Below are positions 34,277 to 43,192 of a stretch of 48,204 nucleotides of DNA, piece by piece; position 1 is the stretch's first letter, and every line of letters begins with the position of its first letter. Position numbers and translations under genes: made by a program. The stretch covers positions 1-48,204 of the forward strand of contig JAITWH010000009.1 in assembly GCA_031285405.1 (NCBI GenBank). The letters run 5' to 3'. Source of the DNA: Alistipes sp. Lineage in GTDB: Bacteria; Bacteroidota; Bacteroidia; Bacteroidales; Rikenellaceae. The notes below the pieces were generated by a model. That model had not been told where the DNA came from, did not search any database, and saw nothing but the letters and a program-made list of their open reading frames with translations.

Positions 34277-34891
34277 ATGGAAAGTTTGAATATCTTCATA
34301 AAGTCGATCTTTATCGACAACATGGTGTTCGCCTACTTCTTCGGCATGTGCTCCTACATCGCCGTCTCGAAGAGTGTGAAGACCGCCAACGGGCTGGGGC
34401 TGGCCGTGATCTTCGTGATGTTGATGACGGTGCCTCTCAACTGGCTGCTCAACGAGTACATCCTGAAGGCGGGGGCGTTGCAGTGGGTATCGGAGTCGTT
34501 CGGCGGGGTCGACCTGTCGTTCCTGTCGTTTATCATCTTCATTGCCGTGATCGCGTCGTTCGTGCAGCTGGTCGAGATGGTGGTCGAGAAGTTTGCTCCG
34601 GCGCTGTACAACCAGCTGGGGATTTTTCTGCCGCTGATCGCCGTCAACTGCGCCATCATGGGGGCGTCGCTGTTTATGCAGGAGCGGGCCTATCCCGACC
34701 TCGGGCAGGCGACCGCGTTCGGTGTGGGGAGCGGCGTGGGTTGGTGGCTGGCTATCGTGATGATGGCGGCCATTCGCGAAAGGCTCGAATACTCGCAGAT
34801 ACCCGCCCCGTTGCGCGGCCCGGGCATCGCGTTTATTATCACCGGACTGATGGGAATCGCCTTTATGTCGTTCCTTGGGATCCAATTATAA
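34277..34891 (+). CDS. nqrE: Na+-translocating NADH:quinone reductase subunit E
   Basis: A 204-residue membrane protein with six helices, homologous to NqrD in inverted topology. Conserved motifs include SIFIDNMVFAYFFGMCSYIAVSK, LPLIAVNCAIMGASLF and the final GIAFMSFLGI. Cysteines in FGMCSYI and VNCAIMG are expected to bind the intramembrane iron centre shared with NqrD. A 36-bp AT-rich spacer follows, with a duplicated TTCTTAATT word, before nqrF. Confidence 0.96.
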   Translation: MESLNIFIKSIFIDNMVFAYFFGMCSYIAVSKSVKTANGLGLAVIFVMLMTVPLNWLLNEYILKAGALQWVSESFGGVDLSFLSFIIFIAVIASFVQLVEMVVEKFAPALYNQLGIFLPLIAVNCAIMGASLFMQERAYPDLGQATAFGVGSGVGWWLAIVMMAAIRERLEYSQIPAPLRGPGIAFIITGLMGIAFMSFLGIQL

Positions 34892-34927
34892 TTCTTAATT
34901 CCTAATTTTTAATTCTTAATTGGAACT

Positions 34928-36172
34928 ATGAGTACATTGACTTTGATTATAGCGATCGCCGCGTTTTTGGTCGTGACGCTGCTTTTGGTGGCGGTGTTGC
35001 TCTACGCCAAGGCGAAGCTGACGGCGTCGGGCGAGGTGAAAATTGACATCAACGGCGACAGGGAGCTGACGGTCGAACCGGGCTCGACGCTGCTGACAAC
35101 GCTGGCCGACAACGGAGTGTTCCTTCCGTCGGCGTGCGGGGGCGGCGGCTCGTGCGGCATGTGCCGGTTGCAGGTGCTGGACGGCGGGGGCGACATTCTC
35201 CCGACGGAGGTGAACTTCTTCTCGCGCAGGCAACAGAAAGAGAACTGGAGGCTGGGTTGCCAGGTGAAGGTGAAGCAGGATATGAAGATCGCCGTGCCGC
35301 AGTCGGTCTTGGGCGTCAAGAAGTGGGAGTGCGAGGTGGTGTCGAACCGCAACGTGGCGACCTACATCAAGGAGTTTGTAGTGAAGCTGCCCGCGGGCGA
35401 GACGTTGGACTTCCAGAGCGGCGGCTACATCCAGATCGACGTTCCGCAGTACGACGACATCAAGTTTGCCGACTTCGACATCGCGCCCGAGTATCGCGAG
35501 GAGTGGGAGCGTTACAAGATGTTCGACCTGGTGGCGAAGAACCCCGAGCCGACATTCCGCGCCTACTCGATGGCCAACCACCCCGCCGAGGGCAACATCG
35601 TGATGCTCAACATTCGCATCGCAACGCCTCCGTTCGACAGGGTGAACGGCGGGTTCATGCCTTTGAATCCCGGGATATGCTCGTCGTATATCTTTTCGTT
35701 GAAGCCGGGCGACAAGATCACGATCTCGGGCCCCTACGGCGAGTTCCATGTCAAGGACACCCCCAACGAGAAGATGTTCATTGGCGGCGGAGCAGGGATG
35801 GCTCCCATGCGTTCACACCTGTTCCACCTGTTCAAGACCGAGAAGACGGCGCTGCCGGTGACATTCTGGTATGGTGCGCGCTCGGTGCGCGAGATTTTCT
35901 ACGCCGACCAGTTCGAGAAGATCGCAGAGGAGTTCCCCAACTTCAAGTTCAACCTGGCGCTCTCCGACCCGCAGCCGGAGGATAATTGGCAGGGGTACAC
36001 GGGCTTTATCCATCAAGTGATCTTCGACAACTATCTGAAGAATCATGAGGCGCCCGAGGATATCGAGTACTATCTGTGTGGCCCGCCGGTGATGAATGCC
36101 GCAATCACTCGCATGCTCGACAACCTTGGGGTTCCCCCCGAGAACATTATGTATGATGACTTTGGGTCGTAG
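34928..36172 (+). CDS. nqrF: Na+-translocating NADH:quinone reductase subunit F
   Basis: The 414-residue subunit accepts electrons from NADH. It has an N-terminal membrane anchor (about 5-27), a plant-type [2Fe-2S] ferredoxin domain with Cys70, Cys76, Cys79 and Cys111 (ACGGGGSCGMC), an FAD-binding domain (RAYSMAN) and an NADH-binding domain (GGGAGMAPMRSHL, CGPPVMN). Length is typical (about 410). It is the last gene of the operon and is followed by a terminator. Confidence 0.97.
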   Translation: MSTLTLIIAIAAFLVVTLLLVAVLLYAKAKLTASGEVKIDINGDRELTVEPGSTLLTTLADNGVFLPSACGGGGSCGMCRLQVLDGGGDILPTEVNFFSRRQQKENWRLGCQVKVKQDMKIAVPQSVLGVKKWECEVVSNRNVATYIKEFVVKLPAGETLDFQSGGYIQIDVPQYDDIKFADFDIAPEYREEWERYKMFDLVAKNPEPTFRAYSMANHPAEGNIVMLNIRIATPPFDRVNGGFMPLNPGICSSYIFSLKPGDKITISGPYGEFHVKDTPNEKMFIGGGAGMAPMRSHLFHLFKTEKTALPVTFWYGARSVREIFYADQFEKIAEEFPNFKFNLALSDPQPEDNWQGYTGFIHQVIFDNYLKNHEAPEDIEYYLCGPPVMNAAITRMLDNLGVPPENIMYDDFGS

Positions 36173-36199
36173 TTTGCTTTTGCGATGAGCTGTTTTGGG

Positions 36200-36230
36200 A
36201 GCCCGCCGGTTAATGGCGGGCTTCTTTTTC
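36200..36230 (+). terminator. Rho-independent terminator of the nqr operon
   Basis: Stem GCCCGCC (36201-36207) pairs with GGCGGGC (36215-36221), followed by TTCTTTTTC. It lies 28 bp after the nqrF stop. Confidence 0.9.
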
Positions 36231-36231
36231 G

Positions 36232-36263
36232 TTTGCTATTTCGGTCGGATTTGATTACCTTTG
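36232..36263 (+). promoter_or_regulatory. Consensus Bacteroidetes promoter of the methyltransferase/GNAT unit
   Basis: TTTG at 36232-36235 and TACCTTTG at 36256-36263 are separated by 20 bp, an exact fit to TTTG-N19-21-TAnnTTTG. Transcription would begin near 36269, at or just before the ATG of the 10-codon leader frame. Confidence 0.75.
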
Positions 36264-36269
36264 CAGTTC

Positions 36270-36302
36270 ATGCGTAACGCTAAGAAGATATTGGTGAAGT
36301 AA
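36270..36302 (+). CDS. Putative 10-residue leader peptide ([10 protein letters not shown])
   Basis: A complete short frame runs from ATG at 36270 to TAA at 36302. It begins almost exactly where the consensus promoter predicts the transcript to start, so it would be read from a nearly leaderless mRNA. It is followed 42 bp later by a terminator-like hairpin and then the methyltransferase gene. This is the layout of a leader peptide in transcription attenuation or of an antibiotic-responsive leader. The peptide contains three Lys and one Arg but no run of one amino acid, so amino-acid starvation sensing is not suggested. Its translation is unproven. Confidence 0.45.
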   Translation: MRNAKKILVK

Positions 36303-36344
36303 GGCAACCCGCGTCGGTCGGTGCGGATTGTCCCCTTATGTGTG

Positions 36345-36374
36345 CTCGGAGGTTCTCTCCGAGTTGTTTTTCTA
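36345..36374 (+). terminator. Terminator-like hairpin (candidate attenuator)
   Basis: A 7-bp stem CTCGGAG (36345-36351) pairs with CTCCGAG (36357-36363) around a 5-nt loop, then TTGTTTTTCT. It lies inside the leader, between the promoter and the methyltransferase gene, where it would stop transcription early unless disrupted. Confidence 0.6.
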
Positions 36375-36435
36375 TTCACATACTTTAACCGATGCGCCCG
36401 CATTTTGCAGGGGCCGTCATCTTAATTTTACAGCA

Positions 36436-37215
36436 ATGAGCAATCAAAATAACACAATTCCCACTATCCACGATTTCGACCTCAACCTGATCTGCGAGTA
36501 CTATCTGAGCCTCGACAGGCAGGGGCCTGGTTCGCCCGAAGTTACACTTAAAGCGTTGAGTTTCATCGAGGGACTGACCGCCGAATCGCGCATCGCCGAC
36601 TTGGGTTGCGGCACGGGTGGACAGACGATGACCCTTGCAGCTGCGACCACCGGCCACATCGTCGGCCTTGATCTGTTTCCGAAATTCATCGACCGGCTCA
36701 ATGAACAGGCTTGGGAACACGGCGTGCGCGACCGTGTGCAGGGCATCGTCGGTTCGATGGACGCCCTGCCGTTCGAGCCGGAATCGCTCGACCTGATCTG
36801 GTGCGAAGGGGCGATCTACAACTTAGGTTTCGAGCGCGGACTGCGATATTTTCGCGATTTTCTAAAGTCCGGCGGCTGGGTCGCCGTCACCGAAAATACT
36901 TGGTTGACAGACGAACACCCTGCCGAGGTCGAGGAGTTTTGGAACGCCGCCTATCCCGAGATCGACACGATCCCGAACAAAATCGCCACTATGCAGCGCG
37001 CAGGTTACGAGTTCGTCGCCGCGTTCAAGGTGCCCGAAAAGTGCTGGCATAATTTCTACGCATCGCAGGATGAGGCGAATCGCATCTTCCTCGAAAAGCA
37101 CGCCGGAGACCCTGCCGCCGAGGCATTCTTGGCCGGCGAGGCTTTCGAGCGCGCACTCTACGAAAAGTACCACGAACCGTGGGGCTACGTATTCTACATA
37201 GGTCGAAAAGCGTAA
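36436..37215 (+). CDS. Class I SAM-dependent methyltransferase
   Basis: The 259-residue soluble protein has motif [12 protein letters not shown] (about 54-63), motif [17 protein letters not shown], and a later [16 protein letters not shown], the standard Rossmann methyltransferase plan of UbiE-like enzymes. The C-terminal half ([34 protein letters not shown]) is distinctive but gives no substrate. ATG at 36436 begins MSNQNNTIP; upstream codons overlap the candidate attenuator and are not protein-like. The GNAT gene follows after 18 bp. Substrate is unknown; a resistance or small-molecule modification role is only suggested by the leader arrangement. Confidence 0.85.
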   Translation: MSNQNNTIPTIHDFDLNLICEYYLSLDRQGPGSPEVTLKALSFIEGLTAESRIADLGCGTGGQTMTLAAATTGHIVGLDLFPKFIDRLNEQAWEHGVRDRVQGIVGSMDALPFEPESLDLIWCEGAIYNLGFERGLRYFRDFLKSGGWVAVTENTWLTDEHPAEVEEFWNAAYPEIDTIPNKIATMQRAGYEFVAAFKVPEKCWHNFYASQDEANRIFLEKHAGDPAAEAFLAGEAFERALYEKYHEPWGYVFYIGRKA

Positions 37216-37233
37216 TTTAATACATGTAAAATC

Positions 37234-37827
37234 ATGAACACAAACAACATAACAATCAGAGAGACAACGCTGGGCGATTTCAGTGACATCATGATCGTCA
37301 TAAAACTGGCGTTCGACTATCACAAGGAGGCCGAGCTCGCGGCGGATCTGCTGGCCGACCCTACGGGCGAGCCTGTCGTGTCGTTGCTTGCTTTTTCGGG
37401 TGACGAAGCTGTCGGGCATATTCTTTTTACACGTGCATATTTTGCCCATGCCGACTTTGACGGGTATGTCGAGCGGCAGCAGCAGCCGATGATGCACATT
37501 CTCGCGCCGCTGGCCGTGAAGCCTGAGTATCAGCGGCAAGGCGTGGGCGGGATGCTGATTCGCGCAGGTGTCGAGCGGCTTCGGGAGTTGGGGTCGCACT
37601 TGGCGTTTGTGCTGGGGCACAGGGACTATTATCCTCGGCATGGGTTCGTTCCCGACGCGGGCGAGCAGGGTTACCCTGCGCCTTATGCGCCTCCCGTGGG
37701 GTTTGAGGATTGTTGGATGGTTCGGCCGGTCGGCCCTGCGGGTTTTGAAATCGGCAAGGGCGCGATCGCCTGCTGCGAAGCGATGGACAAGCCCGAACAT
37801 TGGCGCGACGACGAGGCGGACAGGTAG
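37234..37827 (+). CDS. GNAT-family N-acetyltransferase (YhbS-like)
   Basis: The 197-residue protein has the acetyl-CoA loop QRQGVGG (about 100-106) after LAPLAVKPEY, and GHRDYYPRHGF, which is typical of YhbS-like GNAT proteins. It would acetylate a small molecule or protein amine. It is co-transcribed with the methyltransferase and ends in a strong terminator, so the two modification enzymes form a closed unit. Confidence 0.88.
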   Translation: MNTNNITIRETTLGDFSDIMIVIKLAFDYHKEAELAADLLADPTGEPVVSLLAFSGDEAVGHILFTRAYFAHADFDGYVERQQQPMMHILAPLAVKPEYQRQGVGGMLIRAGVERLRELGSHLAFVLGHRDYYPRHGFVPDAGEQGYPAPYAPPVGFEDCWMVRPVGPAGFEIGKGAIACCEAMDKPEHWRDDEADR

Positions 37828-37880
37828 CCTCGAAAAAGGGAGCGCGCTGAGGCGGGTTTTCCTGAAGAGTGTTACAAAAG

Positions 37881-37919
37881 AGACATCCGGCCCTTTGAGG
37901 GGTCGGATGTCTTTTTTTT
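37881..37919 (+). terminator. Rho-independent terminator after the GNAT gene
   Basis: A stem begins AGACATCCG (37881-37889), pairs with CGGATGTCT, and is extended by CCC/GGG. It is followed by eight T residues. Confidence 0.9.
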
Positions 37920-37924
37920 GTCTC

Positions 37925-38004
37925 GCGAATTGTTTCTTTCGGAAACTATTTCCTGAGGAAATTATTTCGCATGGAAATTGTTGCCTGCGGAAACTATTCC
38001 CAAA
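37925..38004. repeat. Five tandem 16-bp units running into the end of the TolB-like gene
   Basis: Units start at 37925, 37941, 37957, 37973 and 37989. A typical unit is GGAAACTATTTCCTGA. Each has a partial dyad GGAAA...TTTCC. The last unit contains the stop codon and final codons of the minus-strand gene ending at 37994. The array sits between that gene and the convergent GNAT terminator. Confidence 0.8.
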
Positions 38005-38935
38005 TGTAGGAGACGAAGGCGAAGCGGCGGGAGTCGGGGGCCCAGGAGTTGACGTTGAGCGAGCCCTGGCCACCGAACAATTTGACCACCGTTTCGGCAT
38101 CGCCGCCGCTGGCCGACATCAGGCGCAGCTCGACGTTCTTGCCTCCCGGGTGGGCGCCGGGTTCGACGTCGCCCTTGGCGTAGGCGATGAAGAGCACCTT
38201 CTGGCCGTCGGGCGAGACGTGCGGGAACCATGAGTTGCGCGTCTCGTCGAGCGTCATCTGGGTCTGCTGCGAGCCGTCGGCGTTCATCCTCCACACCTGC
38301 ATCAGGCCGCTGCGGACAGAGTTGAACCAGATGTGGCGGCCGTCGGGCGAGTACTCGGGGCCGTCGTCGAGACCCTCGGCGTCGGTGAGGCGCACCTCGT
38401 CGCCGCCGCGCACGGGGATCGTGTAGACGTCCATGTTGTCGCCGCGGCCGGCGCAGTAGGCCAGCGTCTTGCCGTCGGGGCTCCAACCGTGCAAGTAGCT
38501 CGGGGCGAGCGGAGTGACAAGGCGCGGGGTGCCGCCGTCGATCGGAAGGGTGTAGATGCGCGAGCCGCGAACCTCGGCCGAGCTGGCGCTGATCGCCAGA
38601 CCCATGCCGTCGAACGAGAGGACGTGGTCGTTGTTGCTGCCGGCGATGGCGCCGGTGTAGACCTGGGTGTCGCCGGCGGGGTTCGACACCTCGATCTTGT
38701 AGATCTTGCCGCCCGAGTTGTAGACCAGATAGTTGCCGTCCATCGTCCAGTTGGGCGCCTCGATCGAGTAGGGGTACTCCTTGAGCAGGGTGCGCTCTCC
38801 GGTCGCGGTGTCGTAGATCTCCAGACGCGAGGTGATCTTCGGGCGGTTTTGATTCTGGGCCAGAGTGGCCGTTGTCGCGGTCAGCGCGAGGGTCGCAACT
38901 AAGGCGACGGTCAAAAGGTTAGTTTTTTTGGTCAT
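37994..38935 (-). CDS. Secreted TolB/PD40-type beta-propeller protein
   Basis: The 313-residue product has a signal peptide (about 1-27, [13 protein letters not shown]). Repeats of the WD40-like PD40 type recur: [51 protein letters not shown] and [13 protein letters not shown]. This predicts a periplasmic or surface beta-propeller. Such proteins often mediate protein contacts or are relatives of oligoxyloglucan or peptide hydrolases without the catalytic domain. It starts within the mutS stop (ATGA overlap), an unexpected partner for a DNA repair gene. Function is unknown. Confidence 0.85.
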   Translation of the reverse strand: MTKKTNLLTVALVATLALTATTATLAQNQNRPKITSRLEIYDTATGERTLLKEYPYSIEAPNWTMDGNYLVYNSGGKIYKIEVSNPAGDTQVYTGAIAGSNNDHVLSFDGMGLAISASSAEVRGSRIYTLPIDGGTPRLVTPLAPSYLHGWSPDGKTLAYCAGRGDNMDVYTIPVRGGDEVRLTDAEGLDDGPEYSPDGRHIWFNSVRSGLMQVWRMNADGSQQTQMTLDETRNSWFPHVSPDGQKVLFIAYAKGDVEPGAHPGGKNVELRLMSASGGDAETVVKLFGGQGSLNVNSWAPDSRRFAFVSYIWE

Positions 38936-41607
38936 GATCCTGTGATTTTTTTTATTTGATTGAGTGTGTTGAGTGCTTCGAGTGGGGTGAGCGAGTCGAT
39001 GTCCAAGGCGCGGATCTGGTCGCGCACCTGAATCAGGACGGGGTCGTCTAACTGGAACATTGTTAGCTGGATGTTGTCGCCGTCGTACTGTCCCTTGCGG
39101 GATGGTTTTTTGCTGTGTAGTGGTACTTTCGTGATGGCGGTCGCGTTGCCGTCGGAGTAGCTTTCGAGGATGCGGTCGGCGCGGTCGACCACGCTGCGGG
39201 GCATGCCGGCGATGCGAGCTACGTGGATACCGAACGAACGCTCGGTGCCTCCCTCCGCAAGTTTGCGCAGGAAGACGACCGACTTCTCGACCTCGCGCAC
39301 CGAGACGTGGAAGTTGCGCACGCGGGGGCAGCCGTCCGCCATCTCGTTGAGCTCGTGGTAGTGGGTGGCGAAGAGGGTCTTGGCTCGCGCCGTGGGGTGG
39401 TCGTGCAGGTACTCGACCATTGCCCAAGCTATCGCGATGCCGTCGTAGGTGCTGGTGCCGCGGCCGATCTCGTCTAACAGTACGAGGCTGCGGTTCGAAA
39501 TGTTGTTGAGGATGCTTGCGCTCTCCGTCATCTCGACCATGAAGGTCGACTCGCCCTGCGAGATGTTGTCCGACGCGCCCACGCGGGTGAATATCTTGTC
39601 GACGATGCCGATGCGCGCGCTCGACGCGGGAACGAACGAGCCGATCTGGGCCATCAGCACTATGAGCGCAGTTTGGCGCAACAGCGCGCTCTTACCCGAC
39701 ATGTTGGGGCCGGTGATCATCATGATCTGCTGGTCGTCGTTGTCCAACCGGATGTCGTTGGGGACGTAATCCTCGCCCACGGGCAGCAACTGCTCGATGA
39801 CGGGGTGGCGCCCCTTGCGGATGTCGATGTCGTAGCTATCGTCGAGCGTCGGGCGCACGTAACGGTGGGCGGAGGCGACGCGGGAGAGCGACAGCAGCAC
39901 ATCCAATCGGGCCGCGGCTCGGGCGTTGCGTTGCAACAGTGGAATTTTTTGGCCCAGCCATGACACGAGGTCGGCATAGATTCGCGCCTCGATCTCAAGC
40001 ATGCGCCCCTCGGCGGTGAGAATCTTCTCCTCGTACTCCTTGAGCTCGGCGGTTATGTAACGTTCGGCCCCCTTGAGGGTCTGCTTGCGGGTCCAGTCGG
40101 CCGGTACCTTGTCGCGGTGGGTGTCGCGCACCTCGAAGCCGTAGCCGAAGACGTTGTTGTAGATGATTTTGAGCGAGGGGATGCCGGTGCGCCTGATCTC
40201 GCGCTCGGTCATCTCGGCCAACACCTCGCGGCCGCGGGTGGCTATGCGGCGCAGGTCGTCGAGCTCCATGTCGACTCCGTCGGCTATGATGCCTCCCTTT
40301 TGAATCTGATTGGTGGCGGGGTCGGGGTATATCTCTCGTGCGATGCGGGTGCGGATATCTTCGGCGGGGTCGATGGTGCCGGTGATGTGCTCAAGGGTGG
40401 GGATGCCCGCGGTGAGCTCGCCGGCCTGCGCGATGGCGTCGAGCGAGTTGTGGAGCTGCACCACCTCGCGCGGAAGCACTCGGCCGTCGGCGATCCTGGC
40501 GGCGGTGCGCTCAAGGTCGCCCACGTGGGAGATCGTCTCGGTGAGGCTTTCGGCGAGATCGGAGTTGCGGGTGAGGGTCTCCACTACGTCTAATCGCAGG
40601 TTCAGCTCCTCTATGTCTTTGACCGGCAGGGCTATCCAGCGCTTTAGCAGGCGGCCTCCCATTGGGGTCAGGGTTTGGTCGAGGACTCCTAAGAGGGAGC
40701 CGTTAGCGGAGTTGTTACCTCCGCCGTTTGAAGAGAATAGTTCGAGGTTGCGGATGGAGAAGCGGTCGATCCAGACGTAGCGATCTTCGTCGATGCGCGA
40801 GATGCCGGTGATGTGGTCGAGGGCGTTGTGCTCGGTGAATTCGAGGTAGTAGAGGATCGCCCCCGCCGCCGAGATGCCCGATTCCATCTGCTCGATGCCG
40901 AACCCCTTGAGCCCCGCGACGCCGAGTCGGCGGGTGAGCTTCTCGCGGCAGGTGTCGGTGGCGAAGACCCAGTCGTCTAATTTATAGGTGTAGCGGTCGC
41001 GGCCGAATGCATCCTCGAAGCGTTGACGCTCGGTGCGGGAGTAGACAACCTCCTTGGGGGCGAAGTTGCTCAGCAGTTTGTCGACGTAGCTGTCGGTGCC
41101 CTCGCCGACGTAGAACTCGCCCGTCGAGATGTCGAGGAATGCAACTCCGGTGGGGCTCGGTTTGCCGCCTTTGGCGGGGCGGCCGAAACAGACTGCGGCC
41201 AGGAATGTGTTCTCCTTGCCCGAAAGTATGTTGTCGCTCAGCGCCACTCCCGGGGTGATGAGCTCGGTCACGCCGCGCTTTACCAAGCCCTTGGCGGTCT
41301 TGGGATCTTCGAGTTGTTCGCAGATCGCCACGCGCTCGCCCGCGCGGACGAGTTTCGGCAGGTAGGTCTCGACGGCGTGGTGAGGAAAGCCCGCCAGCTC
41401 GACCGACGACGCGGCTCCGTTGGCGCGCTTGGTGAGGGTGATGCCCAGAATGGCGGCTGTGCGGATGGCGTCGTCGGCGAAGGTCTCGTAGAAGTCGCCC
41501 ATGCGAAACAGCACTATCGCGTCGGGATAGCGTGCCTTGACAGAGGCGTACTGCTTCATCAGGGGGGTCTCGGTGGGTTTCTTCGATGGTTTGTTTTCTG
41601 TTGCCAT
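38932..41607 (-). CDS. mutS: DNA mismatch repair protein MutS
   Basis: The 891-residue protein has the mismatch-contact motif [10 protein letters not shown] near the N-terminus, the connector and lever domains, and the ABC-type ATPase with Walker A GPNMSGKS (about 632-639) and Walker [17 protein letters not shown]. The C-terminal [14 protein letters not shown] is also typical. MutS recognises mispairs and recruits MutL. Length is normal. A -7 box ends about 8 bp before the ATG, so the mRNA may be nearly leaderless. The 3' end overlaps the TolB-like gene. Confidence 0.98.
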   Translation of the reverse strand: MATENKPSKKPTETPLMKQYASVKARYPDAIVLFRMGDFYETFADDAIRTAAILGITLTKRANGAASSVELAGFPHHAVETYLPKLVRAGERVAICEQLEDPKTAKGLVKRGVTELITPGVALSDNILSGKENTFLAAVCFGRPAKGGKPSPTGVAFLDISTGEFYVGEGTDSYVDKLLSNFAPKEVVYSRTERQRFEDAFGRDRYTYKLDDWVFATDTCREKLTRRLGVAGLKGFGIEQMESGISAAGAILYYLEFTEHNALDHITGISRIDEDRYVWIDRFSIRNLELFSSNGGGNNSANGSLLGVLDQTLTPMGGRLLKRWIALPVKDIEELNLRLDVVETLTRNSDLAESLTETISHVGDLERTAARIADGRVLPREVVQLHNSLDAIAQAGELTAGIPTLEHITGTIDPAEDIRTRIAREIYPDPATNQIQKGGIIADGVDMELDDLRRIATRGREVLAEMTEREIRRTGIPSLKIIYNNVFGYGFEVRDTHRDKVPADWTRKQTLKGAERYITAELKEYEEKILTAEGRMLEIEARIYADLVSWLGQKIPLLQRNARAAARLDVLLSLSRVASAHRYVRPTLDDSYDIDIRKGRHPVIEQLLPVGEDYVPNDIRLDNDDQQIMMITGPNMSGKSALLRQTALIVLMAQIGSFVPASSARIGIVDKIFTRVGASDNISQGESTFMVEMTESASILNNISNRSLVLLDEIGRGTSTYDGIAIAWAMVEYLHDHPTARAKTLFATHYHELNEMADGCPRVRNFHVSVREVEKSVVFLRKLAEGGTERSFGIHVARIAGMPRSVVDRADRILESYSDGNATAITKVPLHSKKPSRKGQYDGDNIQLTMFQLDDPVLIQVRDQIRALDIDSLTPLEALNTLNQIKKITGS

Positions 41608-41614
41608 ATTTAGG

Positions 41615-41622
41615 CAAAGATA
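41615..41622 (-). promoter_or_regulatory. -7 promoter box of mutS
   Basis: The minus strand reads TATCTTTG only 7 bp before the mutS ATG, predicting a transcript that starts at or next to the start codon. Upstream, three GTGAAAA-type words repeat in 41623-41660. Confidence 0.5.
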
Positions 41623-41698
41623 GTGAAAAGTGAAAAACTAAAGGTGAAAAGTTAAGGAATTTGTTTAGCTCAGCTAAAATCGCCGCAGCCGTTGCCAC

Positions 41699-43150
41699 TC
41701 AGTCGCGCGGTGCGGGGGTCTCGAAAAATCGTTCGTCGAAGTTGACGAAGTAGAGCCGGTCGCGAGCACGGGTGATGGCGGTGTAGAGCCAACGCAGCAG
41801 ATCTTTCGATATCGTCTCGTCGCCGAACAGCATCTTGTCGATGAAGACCGCGCGCCACTGACCGCCCTGGGACTTGTGGCACGTGATGCCGTAGGCGAAC
41901 TTGACCTGAAGGGCGTTGAAGTGATCGTTCTCGCGAATCTCGCGGTAACGCTTCGCGCGCGCGGTTATATCAAGGTAGTCCTGCTCGACAGCGCGAAACA
42001 GATTTGTCGACTGCTCGCGGGTGAGGGAGGGGGAGTCGCTGTGGATCGTGTCGAGCAGGATTTTGCACTCCACCTCGTAGTCGTCGTAGTCGGGCAGCTG
42101 CAACACCGCGTCGGCGAAACGGAAGCCGTAGAACTCCTCGACGCGACGCAGGCGACGCAGGCGCGCGATGTCGCCGTTGGCGATGAACCCGATGGGCGAA
42201 TCGGGGTCGCGCTCGGTGTAGTGGTAGTTGTTCTTGACGACCATCAGCACGTCGCCGCTCTCGATCTCCTCCTCGGCACCGAGGACGTGGCGGCGGATCG
42301 ACTCGTTGAAGCGGCCGGCGCGCTTGTTGGATCGCGTGATCACTATCGTCTCGTCGCGACCGTAACGGGAGTAACACTCCTCCAGAGTCTCGGTGAAGTT
42401 GCCGCCGTCGAGTATGCCCACGTCGCGGAAGCCCTCGGTGCGGAACATGGGGATGTCGCAGATGCCGTTCTCTATCATCATGCGCACGAGGGTGGCGTTG
42501 AACAGGATGCCCGACTGAGCCTCTTGTCGCACAACGTCGTCCATGCTCTCGTACTCGACGCCTCCGTAGACTCCCATGCGGCGCGGGTCGAGGGCGGGGG
42601 AGTCGTCGCGACCGACGGGCGGAAGCTGCGCGCCGTCGCCCACCAACATCAGGCGACAGCCCGAGCCGCTGTTGACGTAGCTCACCAAGTCGTCCAATAG
42701 GGCTCCGGAGCCGAACATCTCCTCTCCGCCGCCACTTTGAAGGCCGCCCGAGTTGGCGAGCATCGAGGCCTCGTCGACTATGAAGCAGGCGTTCTTTTCG
42801 CGGTTGATGTCGAGGGAGAAACTTGCCTCGGCGGTGGTCATGCTTTTCTGGCGGTAGATTTTTTTGTGGATCGTGTAGGCTTTTTCGCCCGAGATGCGCG
42901 AAAAAACTTTTGCCGCGCGGCCCGTCGGCGCGAGGAGTACCGGTTTGATACCGATGGTGCGTAAAACCGCCACAAACGCAGCTACGAGCGTGGTTTTGCC
43001 CGTGCCGGCGTAGCCGTTGAGGATGAAAATGGTGCCGTCGGCGGGAGTAGAAATCCACGAAGACAACTTTTCCGTAACTTTTTTTTGCCCAAAAGTTGGT
43101 TCGAAACCAAATTTAGCGTAAATTTGGGACGCGATTTGCTCGTTTTGCAT
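41699..43150 (-). CDS. RecD2/Dda-type superfamily 1B DNA helicase
   Basis: The 483-residue protein has Walker A GYAGTGKTT (about 45-53), motif LLAPTGRAAKVF, Walker B FIVDEASML, motif III VGDGAQLPPVG, and the C-terminal UvrD_C_2-type block YGITCHKSQGGQW followed by YTAITRARDRLYFVN. These are the motifs of 5'-3' RecD-like helicases. It lacks the long N-terminal region of RecD2 and is nearer Dda in size. It lies 91 bp upstream of mutS on the same strand but has its own -7 box. A role in recombination or replication repair is likely. Confidence 0.9.
   Translation of the reverse strand: MQNEQIASQIYAKFGFEPTFGQKKVTEKLSSWISTPADGTIFILNGYAGTGKTTLVAAFVAVLRTIGIKPVLLAPTGRAAKVFSRISGEKAYTIHKKIYRQKSMTTAEASFSLDINREKNACFIVDEASMLANSGGLQSGGGEEMFGSGALLDDLVSYVNSGSGCRLMLVGDGAQLPPVGRDDSPALDPRRMGVYGGVEYESMDDVVRQEAQSGILFNATLVRMMIENGICDIPMFRTEGFRDVGILDGGNFTETLEECYSRYGRDETIVITRSNKRAGRFNESIRRHVLGAEEEIESGDVLMVVKNNYHYTERDPDSPIGFIANGDIARLRRLRRVEEFYGFRFADAVLQLPDYDDYEVECKILLDTIHSDSPSLTREQSTNLFRAVEQDYLDITARAKRYREIRENDHFNALQVKFAYGITCHKSQGGQWRAVFIDKMLFGDETISKDLLRWLYTAITRARDRLYFVNFDERFFETPAPRD
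43096..43126 (+). promoter_or_regulatory. Promoter for the plus-strand rsmD cluster
   Basis: TTGG at 43096-43099 and TAAATTTG at 43119-43126 are about 20 bp apart, within the 5' end of the divergent helicase gene. The gene they serve begins at 43193. Confidence 0.45.
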
Positions 43151-43170
43151 CGTAATACTAATTCAACGCA

Positions 43171-43178
43171 CAAACTTA
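43171..43178 (-). promoter_or_regulatory. -7 promoter box of the helicase gene
   Basis: The minus strand reads TAAGTTTG, a TAnnTTTG match, 20 bp before the helicase start codon. Confidence 0.45.
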
Positions 43179-43192
43179 ATAAAATTATAGCA

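Noticed and set aside
36303-36344. Riboswitch upstream of the methyltransferase gene
   Set aside because: I could not recognise any known riboswitch core. The segment is only 42 bp, too short for most aptamers, so a leader-peptide model fits better.
37925-38004. CRISPR array
   Set aside because: The units are contiguous 16-bp repeats with no unique spacers and no cas genes nearby.
36862-38100. A minus-strand frame across the methyltransferase, GNAT gene and tandem repeat
   Set aside because: It runs antisense through two well-supported genes. Its repetitive NSFRxxQF section is merely the translation of the 16-bp DNA repeat.
41640-41690. Terminator after the helicase gene
   Set aside because: There is a small stem (TTTAGC/GCTAAA), but on the minus strand it is followed by CAAATTCC rather than a T tract.
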